Source: Metabacillus halosaccharovorans
GTDB taxonomy: Bacteria > Bacillota > Bacilli > Bacillales > Bacillaceae
Direction of reading: 5' to 3'
DNA length: 64,000 nucleotides
Assembly (NCBI RefSeq): GCF_002019635.1
Contig: NZ_KV917371.1
Location: forward strand, 124,001 to 188,000
This document shows positions 16,791-25,984 of the stretch, in pieces (the first letter of the stretch is position 1; each line of letters begins with the position of its first letter). The translations under genes and the position numbers were made by a program. The notes beneath the pieces were generated by a model that searched no databases, was not told the DNA's origin, and saw only the letters and a program-made list of their open reading frames with translations.

Positions 16791-17669
16791 TTATTTAAAA
16801 TAGATAGATAGATGTTCTTTTGCTTTTATAATTCCTTGACGTTCTGCTTCAAGCGATCCCCAATATCGATGGTCTTCCAACTCAATACTTACTGGACCTT
16901 GGTAACCAATTTTATCCAAACGAACAGCAACCTTCCCCCAATCAACTTCTCCTTGGCCCGGTATTGTGTAACGCCATGATCCTTCAGAGAAATCATACTT
17001 TGCCCCAAATGTTGCAGCTAAAATGCCATGTTCGTAAAGATCATCATGAAGGATTTCTGTGTCTTTTCCATGACAATAATTCACTCGATCTCCAAACTCG
17101 GTTAATACTCTCAAGTGATCAATCCCAAGTCTTACCAGGTGTGAAGGATCATAGTTTAGCCCGAAATGCTTGGACGGAATTTCATTAAACATTGCTCTTA
17201 ACATTTCTGGTGTTGTGCCTAATGTTGGATAATACGGTGCAGGTCCAGGCCATCCTTCAAGGGCAATATAGAGATTTTCTTTTTCAGCTTTTTTAACAAT
17301 GGCTGGAAATGTTTCTTTCCAAATTGAGAACGCTTCCCTTCGATCCGTCATGACATCTTCAGGAACCAAACACATAAAGATAACACGGCCACCTAAGCTT
17401 GCAATCTCGCTAAATTGTGCATTTATTGACTCAACTGCTTGCAAGCGCACCTTTTCATCTGTGCTTAATATTTTTGTTTGCCCTACCGCTCCAAGACCAT
17501 CAATTGAACCTACTTCTAATCCGTTTGTTTCTAGTGCTGTTTTAACCTCTTCATTGAAATATGGCACATCAATCACATCGATCCCTACGCTTGATGCCCA
17601 TTTTGCTAATGATTCAATACCTTCTGCTCCAAGTTTTGGTGGGATCCTCATTCCGATTTGTCTGTTCAT
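16791..17669 (-). CDS. Sugar phosphate isomerase/epimerase-like TIM-barrel protein
   Basis: A 292-residue xylose-isomerase-like TIM barrel (IolE/YcjR type). Probable metal ligands are Glu in ALEGWPGP, Asp and His in LNYDPSHL, His in NYCHGKD and Glu in SIELED. Such proteins epimerise, hydrate or eliminate keto-sugars. Between an ABC importer and Gfo/Idh enzymes it would act on a keto intermediate made by the dehydrogenases, as YcjR does on 3-keto-glycosides in E. coli. GGAGGCGATG precedes the start. Exact reaction unproven. Confidence 0.85.
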   Translation of the reverse strand: MNRQIGMRIPPKLGAEGIESLAKWASSVGIDVIDVPYFNEEVKTALETNGLEVGSIDGLGAVGQTKILSTDEKVRLQAVESINAQFSEIASLGGRVIFMCLVPEDVMTDRREAFSIWKETFPAIVKKAEKENLYIALEGWPGPAPYYPTLGTTPEMLRAMFNEIPSKHFGLNYDPSHLVRLGIDHLRVLTEFGDRVNYCHGKDTEILHDDLYEHGILAATFGAKYDFSEGSWRYTIPGQGEVDWGKVAVRLDKIGYQGPVSIELEDHRYWGSLEAERQGIIKAKEHLSIYFK

Positions 17670-17700
17670 TTACATCGCCTCCAACTGAGTCTCTATTATT

Positions 17701-18534
17701 TTATTTAATACCACTGAATGTAATGCCTTTAATAAATGTCTTCTGTAAAAAGAAGAATAATATAATGACAGGAACGGTCATCATCGTTGAAACTGCCATC
17801 ATTAATCCCCACTCAGAACCTTTTTGACTTTGGAATTGTTGAAGTCCGAGTGATAACGTGTATTGAATCGAATCAGTTAAATAGAGTAATGGACCGATAA
17901 AATCTGTCCAACTGGCCATAAACTGGAATAAGCCGACTGCCAAGACAGCAGGTTTTGCAAGCGGCAGCATAATTTGCCAATAGATTCTAAATTCACCCGC
18001 TCCATCAATTTTCGCCGCTTCTCTTAAACTATCAGGCAAGCCCATAAAGAATTGTCTTAATAGAAAGATATAAAACGGAATGCCAAAAAATGCTGGTATG
18101 ATTAAAGGGTAAGGTGTTCCAACTAAACCCAACTTCTCAAATAATAGGAAAAGTGGAATCATTGTGACCTGCCCTGGTATCATCATGACACCTATAGTGA
18201 TAATAAAAAGTATATTTCTGCCCGGCCACTTTAGTTTTGCGAAGCTATAGGCTACAAGCGGACAAGATAATACAGCACCAATTGTACTAAATAACGTGAT
18301 GATGATCGTGTTTTTCAAATAAGTGAAGAAAGGAATATAGTTCATTGCATCAATATAATTACTCCATTGAAAAGGCTTTGGAATCCACTCAGGCGGAAAC
18401 GTAAACACTTGGTCCAGCGGCTTCAATGAGGTTGATACCATCCAAATAAACGGAATTAAAAAAAAGAAAGATGCGACAATTAAGATTATATGTGCCAGAC
18501 TTTTGGAAACAGTTTTTTTCGTTGTTCCATCCAT
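17701..18534 (-). CDS. ABC sugar transporter permease, MalG type
   Basis: A 277-residue inner-membrane permease with six membrane segments. The cytoplasmic EAA loop reads LREAAKIDGAGEFRIYWQIMLPLAKPAVLA near residues 177-206 and docks to the ATPase. GGGGGG lies upstream of the ATG, and the gene follows the MalF-type permease by 11 bases. No ATPase is encoded nearby; a shared MsmX-type ATPase encoded elsewhere is the usual Bacillus solution. Confidence 0.93.
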   Translation of the reverse strand: MDGTTKKTVSKSLAHIILIVASFFFLIPFIWMVSTSLKPLDQVFTFPPEWIPKPFQWSNYIDAMNYIPFFTYLKNTIIITLFSTIGAVLSCPLVAYSFAKLKWPGRNILFIITIGVMMIPGQVTMIPLFLLFEKLGLVGTPYPLIIPAFFGIPFYIFLLRQFFMGLPDSLREAAKIDGAGEFRIYWQIMLPLAKPAVLAVGLFQFMASWTDFIGPLLYLTDSIQYTLSLGLQQFQSQKGSEWGLMMAVSTMMTVPVIILFFFLQKTFIKGITFSGIK

Positions 18535-18545
18535 ATTCTTCCCCC

Positions 18546-19496
18546 CTATTTTCCTTGATAATGAACCCAGCGCTTAGATGTAATAAATACAACCGCTGTT
18601 AAAGCCATGATAATGATAAACAAAATCCAAGCCATGGCTGATGCGTAGCCCATCTTAAAGAATTTAAATCCATTGTCATATAAATACATAACATAGAAAG
18701 TTAATGAATTCGCTGGTGTCCCTTGACCTTGAGTTAATGTGTAAGGTAAGGTAAATTGCTGGAACGCCCCAATAATTCCCATAACCAAGTTAAAAAAGAT
18801 TACAGGTGTTAATAGAGGCAGGGTAATATGAAAGGTTTTCTGAAACCAATTTGCCCCATCTACATCTGCCGCATCATAGTAATCATCAGGTATATCACCT
18901 AACCCGGCAAGATAAATTACCACCGCCTGCCCAATTCCCCATAAAGACATGAGTATGAGGGAAGGTTTTGACCATGTTTCACTCCCAAGCCATGCCGGCC
19001 CTTCAATTCCAATCGTATTTAATAATCCATTTACAAGTCCGAATCCAGGATTTAGGAGCCACATCCATAACACAGCAAGTGCTACGTGCGGAACAAGTGT
19101 TGGTAAGAAAAAGATTGTTCTGTAAACAGCCATACCCTTTACTTTCATATTCAACATCATCGCCAATGCAACACCAAAGATAATACTTAATGGGACAAAA
19201 AAGACGGTAAAGTAGATTGTATTGTATACTGATTTCCAGAACAAAGGATCATGAAATAAATCTTTATAATTTTGAAGTCCTATAAACTCACCGGGTTGAA
19301 GAATACTGTATGTTGTAAAACTAAAGTAGATTGATGAAAATAACGGAATTGCGTAAAAGATAATAAGTCCTATAATCCATGGCAAAGCAAATAAAATTCC
19401 ATATTTATATTCTGAAAAATTAGTTAATAAGTTTTTGCGCTTTGGACGAATTTGAACATGTTGTGATGTAGTTTCATTAATCGGATTGCTTTTCAT
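18546..19496 (-). CDS. ABC sugar transporter permease, MalF type
   Basis: A 316-residue permease: a cytoplasmic N-terminal tail, then six membrane segments with the EAA-like loop YDAADVDGANWFQKTFHITLPLLTPV near residues 222-247. The start at ATG 19496 has AGGAGG nine bases upstream; a TTG two codons earlier is too close to the site. It pairs with the MalG-type permease and the lipoprotein encoded on either side to form an importer of the carbohydrate uptake-1 class. Confidence 0.92.
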   Translation of the reverse strand: MKSNPINETTSQHVQIRPKRKNLLTNFSEYKYGILFALPWIIGLIIFYAIPLFSSIYFSFTTYSILQPGEFIGLQNYKDLFHDPLFWKSVYNTIYFTVFFVPLSIIFGVALAMMLNMKVKGMAVYRTIFFLPTLVPHVALAVLWMWLLNPGFGLVNGLLNTIGIEGPAWLGSETWSKPSLILMSLWGIGQAVVIYLAGLGDIPDDYYDAADVDGANWFQKTFHITLPLLTPVIFFNLVMGIIGAFQQFTLPYTLTQGQGTPANSLTFYVMYLYDNGFKFFKMGYASAMAWILFIIIMALTAVVFITSKRWVHYQGK

Positions 19497-19552
19497 CTTC
19501 AATTACCTCCTGTTAGTTTAAAGGCAAGGGAGAAAAACATCTCCCCCGCTTC

Positions 19553-20854
19553 TTATTTATTGAGCTCTTTGTTAACCTTGTCAGTGACTTTTGTTAACAG
19601 CTCTTCAGGAGTGCCATTTCCTCTTGTTGCGTTTTCCACTGCACTTGCTAATTCATTCCAATATAATGATCCTTGTGTCATAACAGGTCGATGATGTGAA
19701 ACAGGTAATATGTCAACAAATTCCTTTAGGATAGGGTCTTCTTTATATCCAAGCTCTTCATTAACTGAATCAATAACAGAAAAGTCTCTTGAAATGCCGC
19801 TGAATATTTTTTGACCTTCTTCACCACTAAAGAACTTGAGAAATTCCCAGGCTGCGTCTTTATTTTTCGCTCCTTTTGGAATGACTACCGACCAGCCGCC
19901 TGACCATGTTGTATGATTTTCACCAGTTGGCGTTGGCATTGGAAATACACCATAGTTCAAGTCCGGCTTAAACTTTTTGATCGCGGAAACTTCCCATGGG
20001 CCACTAACTTTCATACTAAGTTGCCCTGTCAGGAATGGATCCATTGCACCTGTACCCTGTGAATCCGTAAAGCCGGCAATATCTTCTACATCATATTTCT
20101 GAGCGTAATCTGTCATCCATTGTAATGCTTCCACTACTTTTGAATCGTTTGCAGTTGCTGTATTTGTTTCAGGATTGAAAAACTCTCCACCAAATGCCCA
20201 GCCCCATCCATATAACCAGCCTTGGCCAAACCAAGGGATAAATCCGATTCGTTGGAATCTACTGCCCTCTTTAATGGTTAACTTTTCAGCTGCCGCTTCT
20301 AGTTCAGCAATCGTTTTAGGCGGGTTATTTGGATCTAAGCCCACTTCTTCAAAATGATCAACGTTAAAATAGACTAAACGAGAGTCGGTTGAAGTAGGTA
20401 AGCCATATAGCTTTCCTTCATAGCTTGCTTCTTCCCATGCAAATGGATAATACATATCCTTGGTTACTCCGCTTCCTTCAGCAAGTTCAGTCAAGTCCTC
20501 TAATGATCCTTGAGCAGCCCAAGATCCAATTTCAAATCTATCAAAATAAGCAACATCTGGCGGATTTCCTCCAGACACAGCTGTTAATAATTTTTCGTTC
20601 TGTCCTTCCCCTTGATTCGCAGTATAAACTGCATTAATTTTTATATCCGGATGCTTTTCTTCAAAAGCTTTTATAACTTCGTCAACAGCCTCACCTGTAA
20701 CATCTGTCATGGAGTGCCAGAACGTAACCGTCGTTTTCCCATCTTTTTCTTTACCATCAGATGAACTAGAGTTTGATGAGCAGCCTGAGATAATAAGTGA
20801 AAAAGTCATCAATAAGATCAATGTTAAAAATCCAACTTTTCTTTTCTTTTTCAT
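19553..20854 (-). CDS. ABC sugar transporter substrate-binding lipoprotein
   Basis: A 433-residue extracellular solute-binding protein (family 1). A basic signal peptide ends in the lipobox ISGC, so it should be lipid-anchored. The mature region starts with the motif TTVTFWHSMTDVTGEAVDEV and contains the usual GGWSVVIPKGAKNKDAAWEFLKF segment. ATG 20854 is chosen over 20869 because GAGGGGGATTGG precedes it. It is the first gene of the sugar operon, downstream of the palindrome and cre-like site. Confidence 0.93.
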   Translation of the reverse strand: MKKKRKVGFLTLILLMTFSLIISGCSSNSSSSDGKEKDGKTTVTFWHSMTDVTGEAVDEVIKAFEEKHPDIKINAVYTANQGEGQNEKLLTAVSGGNPPDVAYFDRFEIGSWAAQGSLEDLTELAEGSGVTKDMYYPFAWEEASYEGKLYGLPTSTDSRLVYFNVDHFEEVGLDPNNPPKTIAELEAAAEKLTIKEGSRFQRIGFIPWFGQGWLYGWGWAFGGEFFNPETNTATANDSKVVEALQWMTDYAQKYDVEDIAGFTDSQGTGAMDPFLTGQLSMKVSGPWEVSAIKKFKPDLNYGVFPMPTPTGENHTTWSGGWSVVIPKGAKNKDAAWEFLKFFSGEEGQKIFSGISRDFSVIDSVNEELGYKEDPILKEFVDILPVSHHRPVMTQGSLYWNELASAVENATRGNGTPEELLTKVTDKVNKELNK

Positions 20855-20968
20855 TCCAATCCCCCTCAAAATTGTGATGAAAATGCTAAATCATTAGAAA
20901 AACATCGGTCCTCCCTTCCCCTTCACATTTCTGTGCTGCAGAACAAGGCTGTATGTACCACCAATAAA

Positions 20969-20982
20969 TAATAGCGCTTACA
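20969..20982 (-). promoter_or_regulatory. CcpA (cre)-like site
   Basis: On the minus strand this reads TGTAAGCGCTATTA, one base away from the Bacillus cre consensus TGWNANCGNTNWCA. It lies within the leader of the sugar operon, about 115 bases before the lipoprotein start, where CcpA could act as a roadblock. Confidence 0.5.
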
Positions 20983-21025
20983 TTATCACTTAAAAAAATA
21001 TCTCAAAATGTTATAACAACTAAAG

Positions 21026-21080
21026 CAACATATCATTAATGGTATGTTGTTAGATTATCAAGTTAATATTAATATGTCAA
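21026..21080 (-). promoter_or_regulatory. Promoter and palindromic operator of the sugar operon
   Basis: Minus strand: -35 TTGACA at 21075-21080 and -10 GATAAT at 21054-21059 (spacer 15, slightly short). Directly after the -10 lies a 24-base palindrome, 21026-21049, with outer arms CAACATA/TATGTTG and inner CATTAATG. It is the natural target for the GntR/LacI-hybrid regulator encoded next door, which would block transcription there. Confidence 0.6.
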
Positions 21081-21108
21081 TATGATTTTAAAAGATTTTA
21101 AAATTAAA

Positions 21109-21146
21109 ATAAGGAGCTGTCCCAGGTTCAGGCAGCTCCTTATTTC
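21109..21146. terminator. Intrinsic terminator of the regulator gene
   Basis: The stem AAGGAGCTG/CAGCTCCTT (21111-21119, 21133-21141) is followed on the minus strand by TATTTTAATTTT. It separates the regulator from the sugar operon. Confidence 0.85.
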
Positions 21147-21162
21147 TATCTATCGTATGTGT

Positions 21163-22296
21163 TTACTGGGGTTTAGTTGAATTCCCTTCTAGGAATGTGA
21201 AATCAATAACAGTATGTTGAGGTTCTTTTTCTCCCTTTAAGATATGTTCAGATAATATATCAACTGCTTTATTTGCTATATCTATTTCATTCTGTTTGAT
21301 ATGAGTGTAATCCGGGCGTTTATACGGATGTGTTGGTGAATCAAAACATACAATTGAATAATCTTCAGGTATTTTATGACCTAAGTCCTGTAATACTTTT
21401 GATATCAATAAAGCCCAGTCATACTCACATGCTACAAATGCTGAGATTGTTGGGTTAGATTGAACAAACTTTTTTATGATTTCATAGTTTGTTTCGAATA
21501 GACTTTGTTCTACTTGTGTTTGTTCAAGGCTATTCAGTAAGGTTAACAACATAAATTCTTGTTTTAATTGAATCCCCTGTTTTGAATAAGCCAGTTGAAA
21601 TCCTTGCACTCTTTCTTCAATCGCAGAAGTCCCAACTGGTGAAGATGAAATAAAGCCTATGTTTTGGTGACCTAATGTAAATAAATAATTTGTAAGCTGT
21701 TCACCGGCTAGTCGATTATCTGTACAAACCGAGCTTGCAGGAATTCCTCTTAGATAGCGGTCTACCAAGACAAGTGGAAAGTTTTTTAGACTTAATTTAA
21801 GCAGTTCAACATTGTAATTTTCACCATGGACAGGAAAAATAATGAGACCGTCAACTGAGTCATTTACTAATTGTTTAATTGCTTTTTCTTCCTCTTCTAT
21901 TTTTCCATGTGTTTGTCTAATAATTAGATTTGTATTCTTTTGTGCACATGCCTTTTCAATCGCTTTTACTAAAATTGTCCCAAAGTTGTCAGAAAAGCCA
22001 GGTATAATGAGAGCAAATGTATACCTTTTTTCACTTCCATTTGTCACGGTTGTGTTTTTGGATTCATGATCTTTCTCGTTATATAGCTTAGAAACAAATG
22101 AACCTTTTCCTCTTATTCTTTCAATAATCAGATTTTGTGCCAGTAAATCCAACGCTTTTTTAGAGGTAATTCGACTAACGTTAAATTTATCTGAAAGTTC
22201 TTTTTCTGAAGGAACTCGATCACCATGGTTTAATAAACCCTTATTTACTTGATCAATTATATAATCATAAATTTGCTCATAAAGTGGAGTCTTCAT
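21163..22296 (-). CDS. GntR-type DNA-binding / LacI-type sensor hybrid regulator (AraR-like)
   Basis: A 377-residue repressor. Residues 1-75 are a GntR winged helix (LYEQIYDYIIDQVNKG...LPSEKELSDKFNVSRITSKKALDLL in outline). The rest is a periplasmic-binding-protein-like sensor starting FALIIPGFSDNFG, as in AraR. It sits just upstream of the ABC/Gfo-Idh operon on the same strand, with its own terminator. Control of that operon through the palindrome at 21026-21049 is inferred; the inducer should be the imported sugar or a derivative. Confidence 0.88.
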   Translation of the reverse strand: MKTPLYEQIYDYIIDQVNKGLLNHGDRVPSEKELSDKFNVSRITSKKALDLLAQNLIIERIRGKGSFVSKLYNEKDHESKNTTVTNGSEKRYTFALIIPGFSDNFGTILVKAIEKACAQKNTNLIIRQTHGKIEEEEKAIKQLVNDSVDGLIIFPVHGENYNVELLKLSLKNFPLVLVDRYLRGIPASSVCTDNRLAGEQLTNYLFTLGHQNIGFISSSPVGTSAIEERVQGFQLAYSKQGIQLKQEFMLLTLLNSLEQTQVEQSLFETNYEIIKKFVQSNPTISAFVACEYDWALLISKVLQDLGHKIPEDYSIVCFDSPTHPYKRPDYTHIKQNEIDIANKAVDILSEHILKGEKEPQHTVIDFTFLEGNSTKPQ

Positions 22297-22430
22297 ATGT
22301 TAGTCACCTTTTAGTATAGTTGTTATGTCTAATATATCATCCTATGAATGATAAAACAATAAATAAGTCCTATGTATTTTTCAGGAGACTTGGTTGGGTA
22401 TAGTTCTTGAAACACTTTTATTACAAAAAT

Positions 22431-22467
22431 AAAAAAGCCTAATCATCCCAAAAAGATGTTTAGGCTA
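22431..22467 (-). terminator. Intrinsic terminator
   Basis: The stem AGCCTAA-CATC/GATG-TTAGGCT is followed on the minus strand by TTTTTTATTTT, just after the stop of the fourth Gfo/Idh gene. Confidence 0.85.
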
Positions 22468-22474
22468 CAGTCAA

Positions 22475-23467
22475 CTATTCTACTTCCATCTTAGCGTTAT
22501 TATGATTTGATATTGTTGAGAGCTGGTTTATTAACGTTAAGCTTTCCATATCCTCTAAAGTAATGGAAGGTGATTTGTCAAAAAGAATATATTCCACCCA
22601 TTGTTCTAACGGCATTGGCAATGATGTGGGCATATCTTTTACACTGATTTGTCTTTCACCTAGCTTCTTACAATTAATATATGCTTTTGATTCTTCAAGC
22701 AATAAGCACCCTTCCGTCCCATACAATTCAAGTTTGAATGGTGAACCATATGAAACGAAACTCGTTTCAATTATCCCTAAGGCACCTGATACATATTCAA
22801 CTAGAACAACTGCATTGTCATCAACCTCATGTCCTAATGTCTTTTGCAATCTTGCTGTCACTGCTTTTGCTTCCCCCGCTAATCTGTTTGTTAAGTAAAT
22901 AGGGTGTGCTCCCAAATCGATCAATGTTCCTCCTCCACATTGTTCTTTATTAAAGAAATGTTCTGGCAACCAGCCATGAGGATGTTCATCAGATGGAACA
23001 GCCCCATTATGTGCACATCGACATCTGATAGAAGTTAATTGACCTAATAACCCCTGGTCTATTACCTGTTGTGCATATAAATAATAATTTGTTGTAAGTC
23101 TAGGCAGTGATAGCATCAACTTAACTTTATGTTCCTTTACTGCCGCAAAAATATCACGGCAATCATCTACACTAAGAGCTAATACTTTTTCAGAAAAAAT
23201 ATGTTTTTTATGTTGAGCTGCAAGGACTATCACTTCTTTATGTAAGTTTGTCGGTGTATCAACAATAACTGCGTCTATAGTCTCATCCTTTAGAACTCTA
23301 CTTAAATCAGGTTCAAAAGCAACTCCTAATTCAATTGCCCATTTTTCACCTCGTTCAGGCTTTTCATCCCAAACTACTTTTAAATTTATATGTTTATTTT
23401 CTCTTGCTTCTCTTGCATAATCTACCGCATGAACATGCCATTTACTTAACATTGCTACATTTATCAT
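22475..23467 (-). CDS. Gfo/Idh/MocA-family oxidoreductase (paralogue D, divergent active site)
   Basis: A 330-residue member with an atypical N-terminus (MINVAMLSKWHVHAVDYA) in place of the usual GxGxxA loop. Its lysine motif reads SEKVLALS instead of EKP, and its second segment LIDLGAHPIYLTNRL lacks the usual final Asp. ATG 23467 is chosen because GGAGGAG lies 7 bases upstream. It has its own terminator and lies upstream of the regulator gene. Altered motifs suggest a different substrate or a non-redox role. Confidence 0.85.
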   Translation of the reverse strand: MINVAMLSKWHVHAVDYAREARENKHINLKVVWDEKPERGEKWAIELGVAFEPDLSRVLKDETIDAVIVDTPTNLHKEVIVLAAQHKKHIFSEKVLALSVDDCRDIFAAVKEHKVKLMLSLPRLTTNYYLYAQQVIDQGLLGQLTSIRCRCAHNGAVPSDEHPHGWLPEHFFNKEQCGGGTLIDLGAHPIYLTNRLAGEAKAVTARLQKTLGHEVDDNAVVLVEYVSGALGIIETSFVSYGSPFKLELYGTEGCLLLEESKAYINCKKLGERQISVKDMPTSLPMPLEQWVEYILFDKSPSITLEDMESLTLINQLSTISNHNNAKMEVE

Positions 23468-23645
23468 AACTAACTCCTCCATATGCTTTATTTGATAACG
23501 CATACATTATAAACGTGTATTATTCTATCAATCAATTATATTTTCTATCTTTTTGCATTATTCTTTTTAATCAAGTAAACATAGCTTTTCTTTAAGTTCT
23601 TATTAACACCTTTTAATATCTTACACTATTTTCTGGTGTATAAAG

Positions 23646-23674
23646 TAAAAAGACAAACCCTCGATAGTTTGTCT
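23646..23674 (-). terminator. Intrinsic terminator of the M20 peptidase gene
   Basis: The stem AGACAAAC/GTTTGTCT precedes TTTTTACTTT on the minus strand. Confidence 0.8.
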
Positions 23675-23677
23675 CTT

Positions 23678-24823
23678 CTACATATTTTGTTTTTCAACCA
23701 ATCGTTTTATGATTGTTGCCAGTAAATAGGTTCTTTCCACAAGACTAGGAATTTCCAAATATTCTTTGTCACTATGTGCGTTTCCACCTATCGGACCCAA
23801 ACCATCAATTGTGGCAATTCCCAGGGAAGATGTAAAGGAGGCATCAGAGCCGCCGCCTGTTGCTGTATCTTCTATTTCGATACCAATTTCGTCTCCAACA
23901 GCTTGTATTATTCTTAGCAATGCACGTGTTTTTTTATTTTTCTCCATTGGGGGACGATTCATTTCCCCTTCAAGAACGATTTTTGTACCTGCTACTTCTG
24001 TAGTCGAACAAATTTCCTCAAGCTTTTCTTCAATTAATTCAACTTGGTCGATTCCCTTCATTCTTACATCGATCTGTGCTTCTGCATGGTCTGAAACTGT
24101 ATTGGCACTTGAACCACCCTCAATTAGACCGACATTAACACTAATTCCATTTTCATGGTCAGAAAGCTCATGCAATTGAATAATTTTATGAGCTAATTCT
24201 TCAATTGCACTTCTACCCTTCTCAGGTTCAATACCAGAATGTGCTGCTTTGCCCTCTACAATAAGCGTGTAGTTCCCTTTTCCTCTTCGTGCCGAGACTA
24301 AAGAACCATCCTTGCGGGCCGGTTCCATGACAAGGGCATATTTTGTGTTTTTTGCTTCTTTTTCAATAAGAGATTTTGAGGTAGGTGACCCAATTTCTTC
24401 TTCACTGTTAAGGATAATTTTTATGTGCTTGTACGCTTCATCTCTCTCATTGATTAAAGCTTTTATCGCAAATAAAACCGCAGCATGGCTTGATTTCATA
24501 TCTATAACACCTGGTCCATATGCACGCTGCCCCTCAATCCTGAACGCTCTTTCCAGTACTGTTCCTTTTGGAAAGACGGTATCCATATGGGCAAGAATAA
24601 CGATACTTGGATTTATCGACTCTTTATGTTCAATTACTAAATGATTTCCATACTCTTTTTGAGGAATAACCTTGACATGAAACCCCAAATTTTCATAGCA
24701 ATTTCTTAAAATCTCCCCTATTTGATCTACACCTTTTTTATTGTATGATCCACTATCAATATTGACTAATTTTTCTATAAAGTTTAGCATTTTCTCACTA
24801 TGCTGTTGTAAAAATGTTTCCAT
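23678..24823 (-). CDS. M20-family metallopeptidase (carboxypeptidase G2-like)
   Basis: A 381-residue dizinc amidohydrolase/exopeptidase. Metal ligands are His79 and Asp81 in LAHMDTVFPKG, Asp108 in GPGVIDMKSS, Glu141-Glu142 in NSEEEIGSP and the C-terminal GNAHSDKEYL. A dimerisation domain (around GKAAHSGIEPEKGRSAIEEL) splits the catalytic domain. There is no signal peptide, unlike secreted CPG2. It probably trims an N-acyl or peptide bond at glutamate or a similar residue. It is a single gene with its own terminator. Confidence 0.88.
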   Translation of the reverse strand: METFLQQHSEKMLNFIEKLVNIDSGSYNKKGVDQIGEILRNCYENLGFHVKVIPQKEYGNHLVIEHKESINPSIVILAHMDTVFPKGTVLERAFRIEGQRAYGPGVIDMKSSHAAVLFAIKALINERDEAYKHIKIILNSEEEIGSPTSKSLIEKEAKNTKYALVMEPARKDGSLVSARRGKGNYTLIVEGKAAHSGIEPEKGRSAIEELAHKIIQLHELSDHENGISVNVGLIEGGSSANTVSDHAEAQIDVRMKGIDQVELIEEKLEEICSTTEVAGTKIVLEGEMNRPPMEKNKKTRALLRIIQAVGDEIGIEIEDTATGGGSDASFTSSLGIATIDGLGPIGGNAHSDKEYLEIPSLVERTYLLATIIKRLVEKQNM

Positions 24824-24892
24824 GGAGCCTTTCCTTCTTTCTCTCTTACAGTTCCTAAAAAGATTTTACCAGAATAAAGTCCTAAAGGTAAG

Positions 24893-25807
24893 TCATCCTA
24901 TAAAAAGATTCGCTAATACCCAAAGCAAAATAAAGCTAATAATTATCGTTAAATTTGACAAAGTTCCAACAAATTTTTGATTATACTCAAATTCTACTGA
25001 ATATGGTAATACAGACATAGAGGTTGGCAATAAAAAGCCTAGCAATACTGTATATTTAAACATTTCATCAAAAGGGAAAACAAAGAAACATAGAACACCT
25101 AATAGCAAACCAACACCATATCTCAGTCCAAGATATTGCAGCATCAGTTTTACATAACTTTTTTCAAAAGAAAAATTCAAATAGATTCCTAAAAGCAATA
25201 ATGATAACGGCATATTAGCACCAGAAATTATATCTGCAACATCCACAATGACAGATGGTAAAGTTAAGCCTATTAAATTGATAATAACCACTATAATATA
25301 GGTCATAAGAGGGATCGACTTTGACATCTTTGTTACAACTGTCTTAAAGTCTAATTTCACATCTTCTTTTGAGTAAAAACTGCCAATTAAATAACTTAGA
25401 CCAAAAACAATAAAGGCATTGCCTACATCAAGCATACCAAAATAGGTGATCCCCTCTTTTCCAAAAATAGCTTCAACGAGCGGATACGCAAAAAGTCCGA
25501 TATTCAAGCCCGGTACCATCATACCGAGCATTCCCTTTATATTTCTTTGCTTTTTCCGAAAGACAAAAAGACCGAAAAATCCGATTAGGACACCATAAAG
25601 AAAACCTATAAATATGAGTAAAAATAGTGATGATTCTAATGTTATATCAGAAAAAGTAACAATGATAATTGAAGGTAATGTGAGATTGAATATAATTCTT
25701 GATAAGCCTTCCCCATCTTTCTCCTTAATAATATTACCTCTTTTTAGGATATAACCTAGTGAAATAATTAAAATACAATACAAAAATTGCATATTGAAAC
25801 TATCCAA
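24893..25807 (-). CDS. AEC-family (auxin efflux carrier-like) transporter
   Basis: A 304-residue protein with about ten membrane segments and the AEC features: an N-terminal helix with ISLGYILKRG, ...ANMPLSLLLLGIYL in the sixth segment region and a C-terminal LPTSMSVLPYSVEF bundle. Bacterial members carry small carboxylates such as malate or malonate. The start is TTG at 25807, supported by AGGAGAAGG; ATG 25792 is an alternative. It is transcribed towards the M20 peptidase gene, 70 bases away, possibly as one unit. Confidence 0.82.
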   Translation of the reverse strand: MDSFNMQFLYCILIISLGYILKRGNIIKEKDGEGLSRIIFNLTLPSIIIVTFSDITLESSLFLLIFIGFLYGVLIGFFGLFVFRKKQRNIKGMLGMMVPGLNIGLFAYPLVEAIFGKEGITYFGMLDVGNAFIVFGLSYLIGSFYSKEDVKLDFKTVVTKMSKSIPLMTYIIVVIINLIGLTLPSVIVDVADIISGANMPLSLLLLGIYLNFSFEKSYVKLMLQYLGLRYGVGLLLGVLCFFVFPFDEMFKYTVLLGFLLPTSMSVLPYSVEFEYNQKFVGTLSNLTIIISFILLWVLANLFIG

Positions 25808-25984
25808 CTTTACCTTCTCCTAACCGCTCAATTCTTCACCTAATTAACAATACTGTTCATTTTACCTAATATCTATCTCTTAAGCAAACTGGTACATTAC
25901 TATTCTCCATAAATACAAATCTCTATTCCACTATTCTAAATTTTGTGATAAATTAGACTAAATGATCTTGAGAGGATGTCGTTT

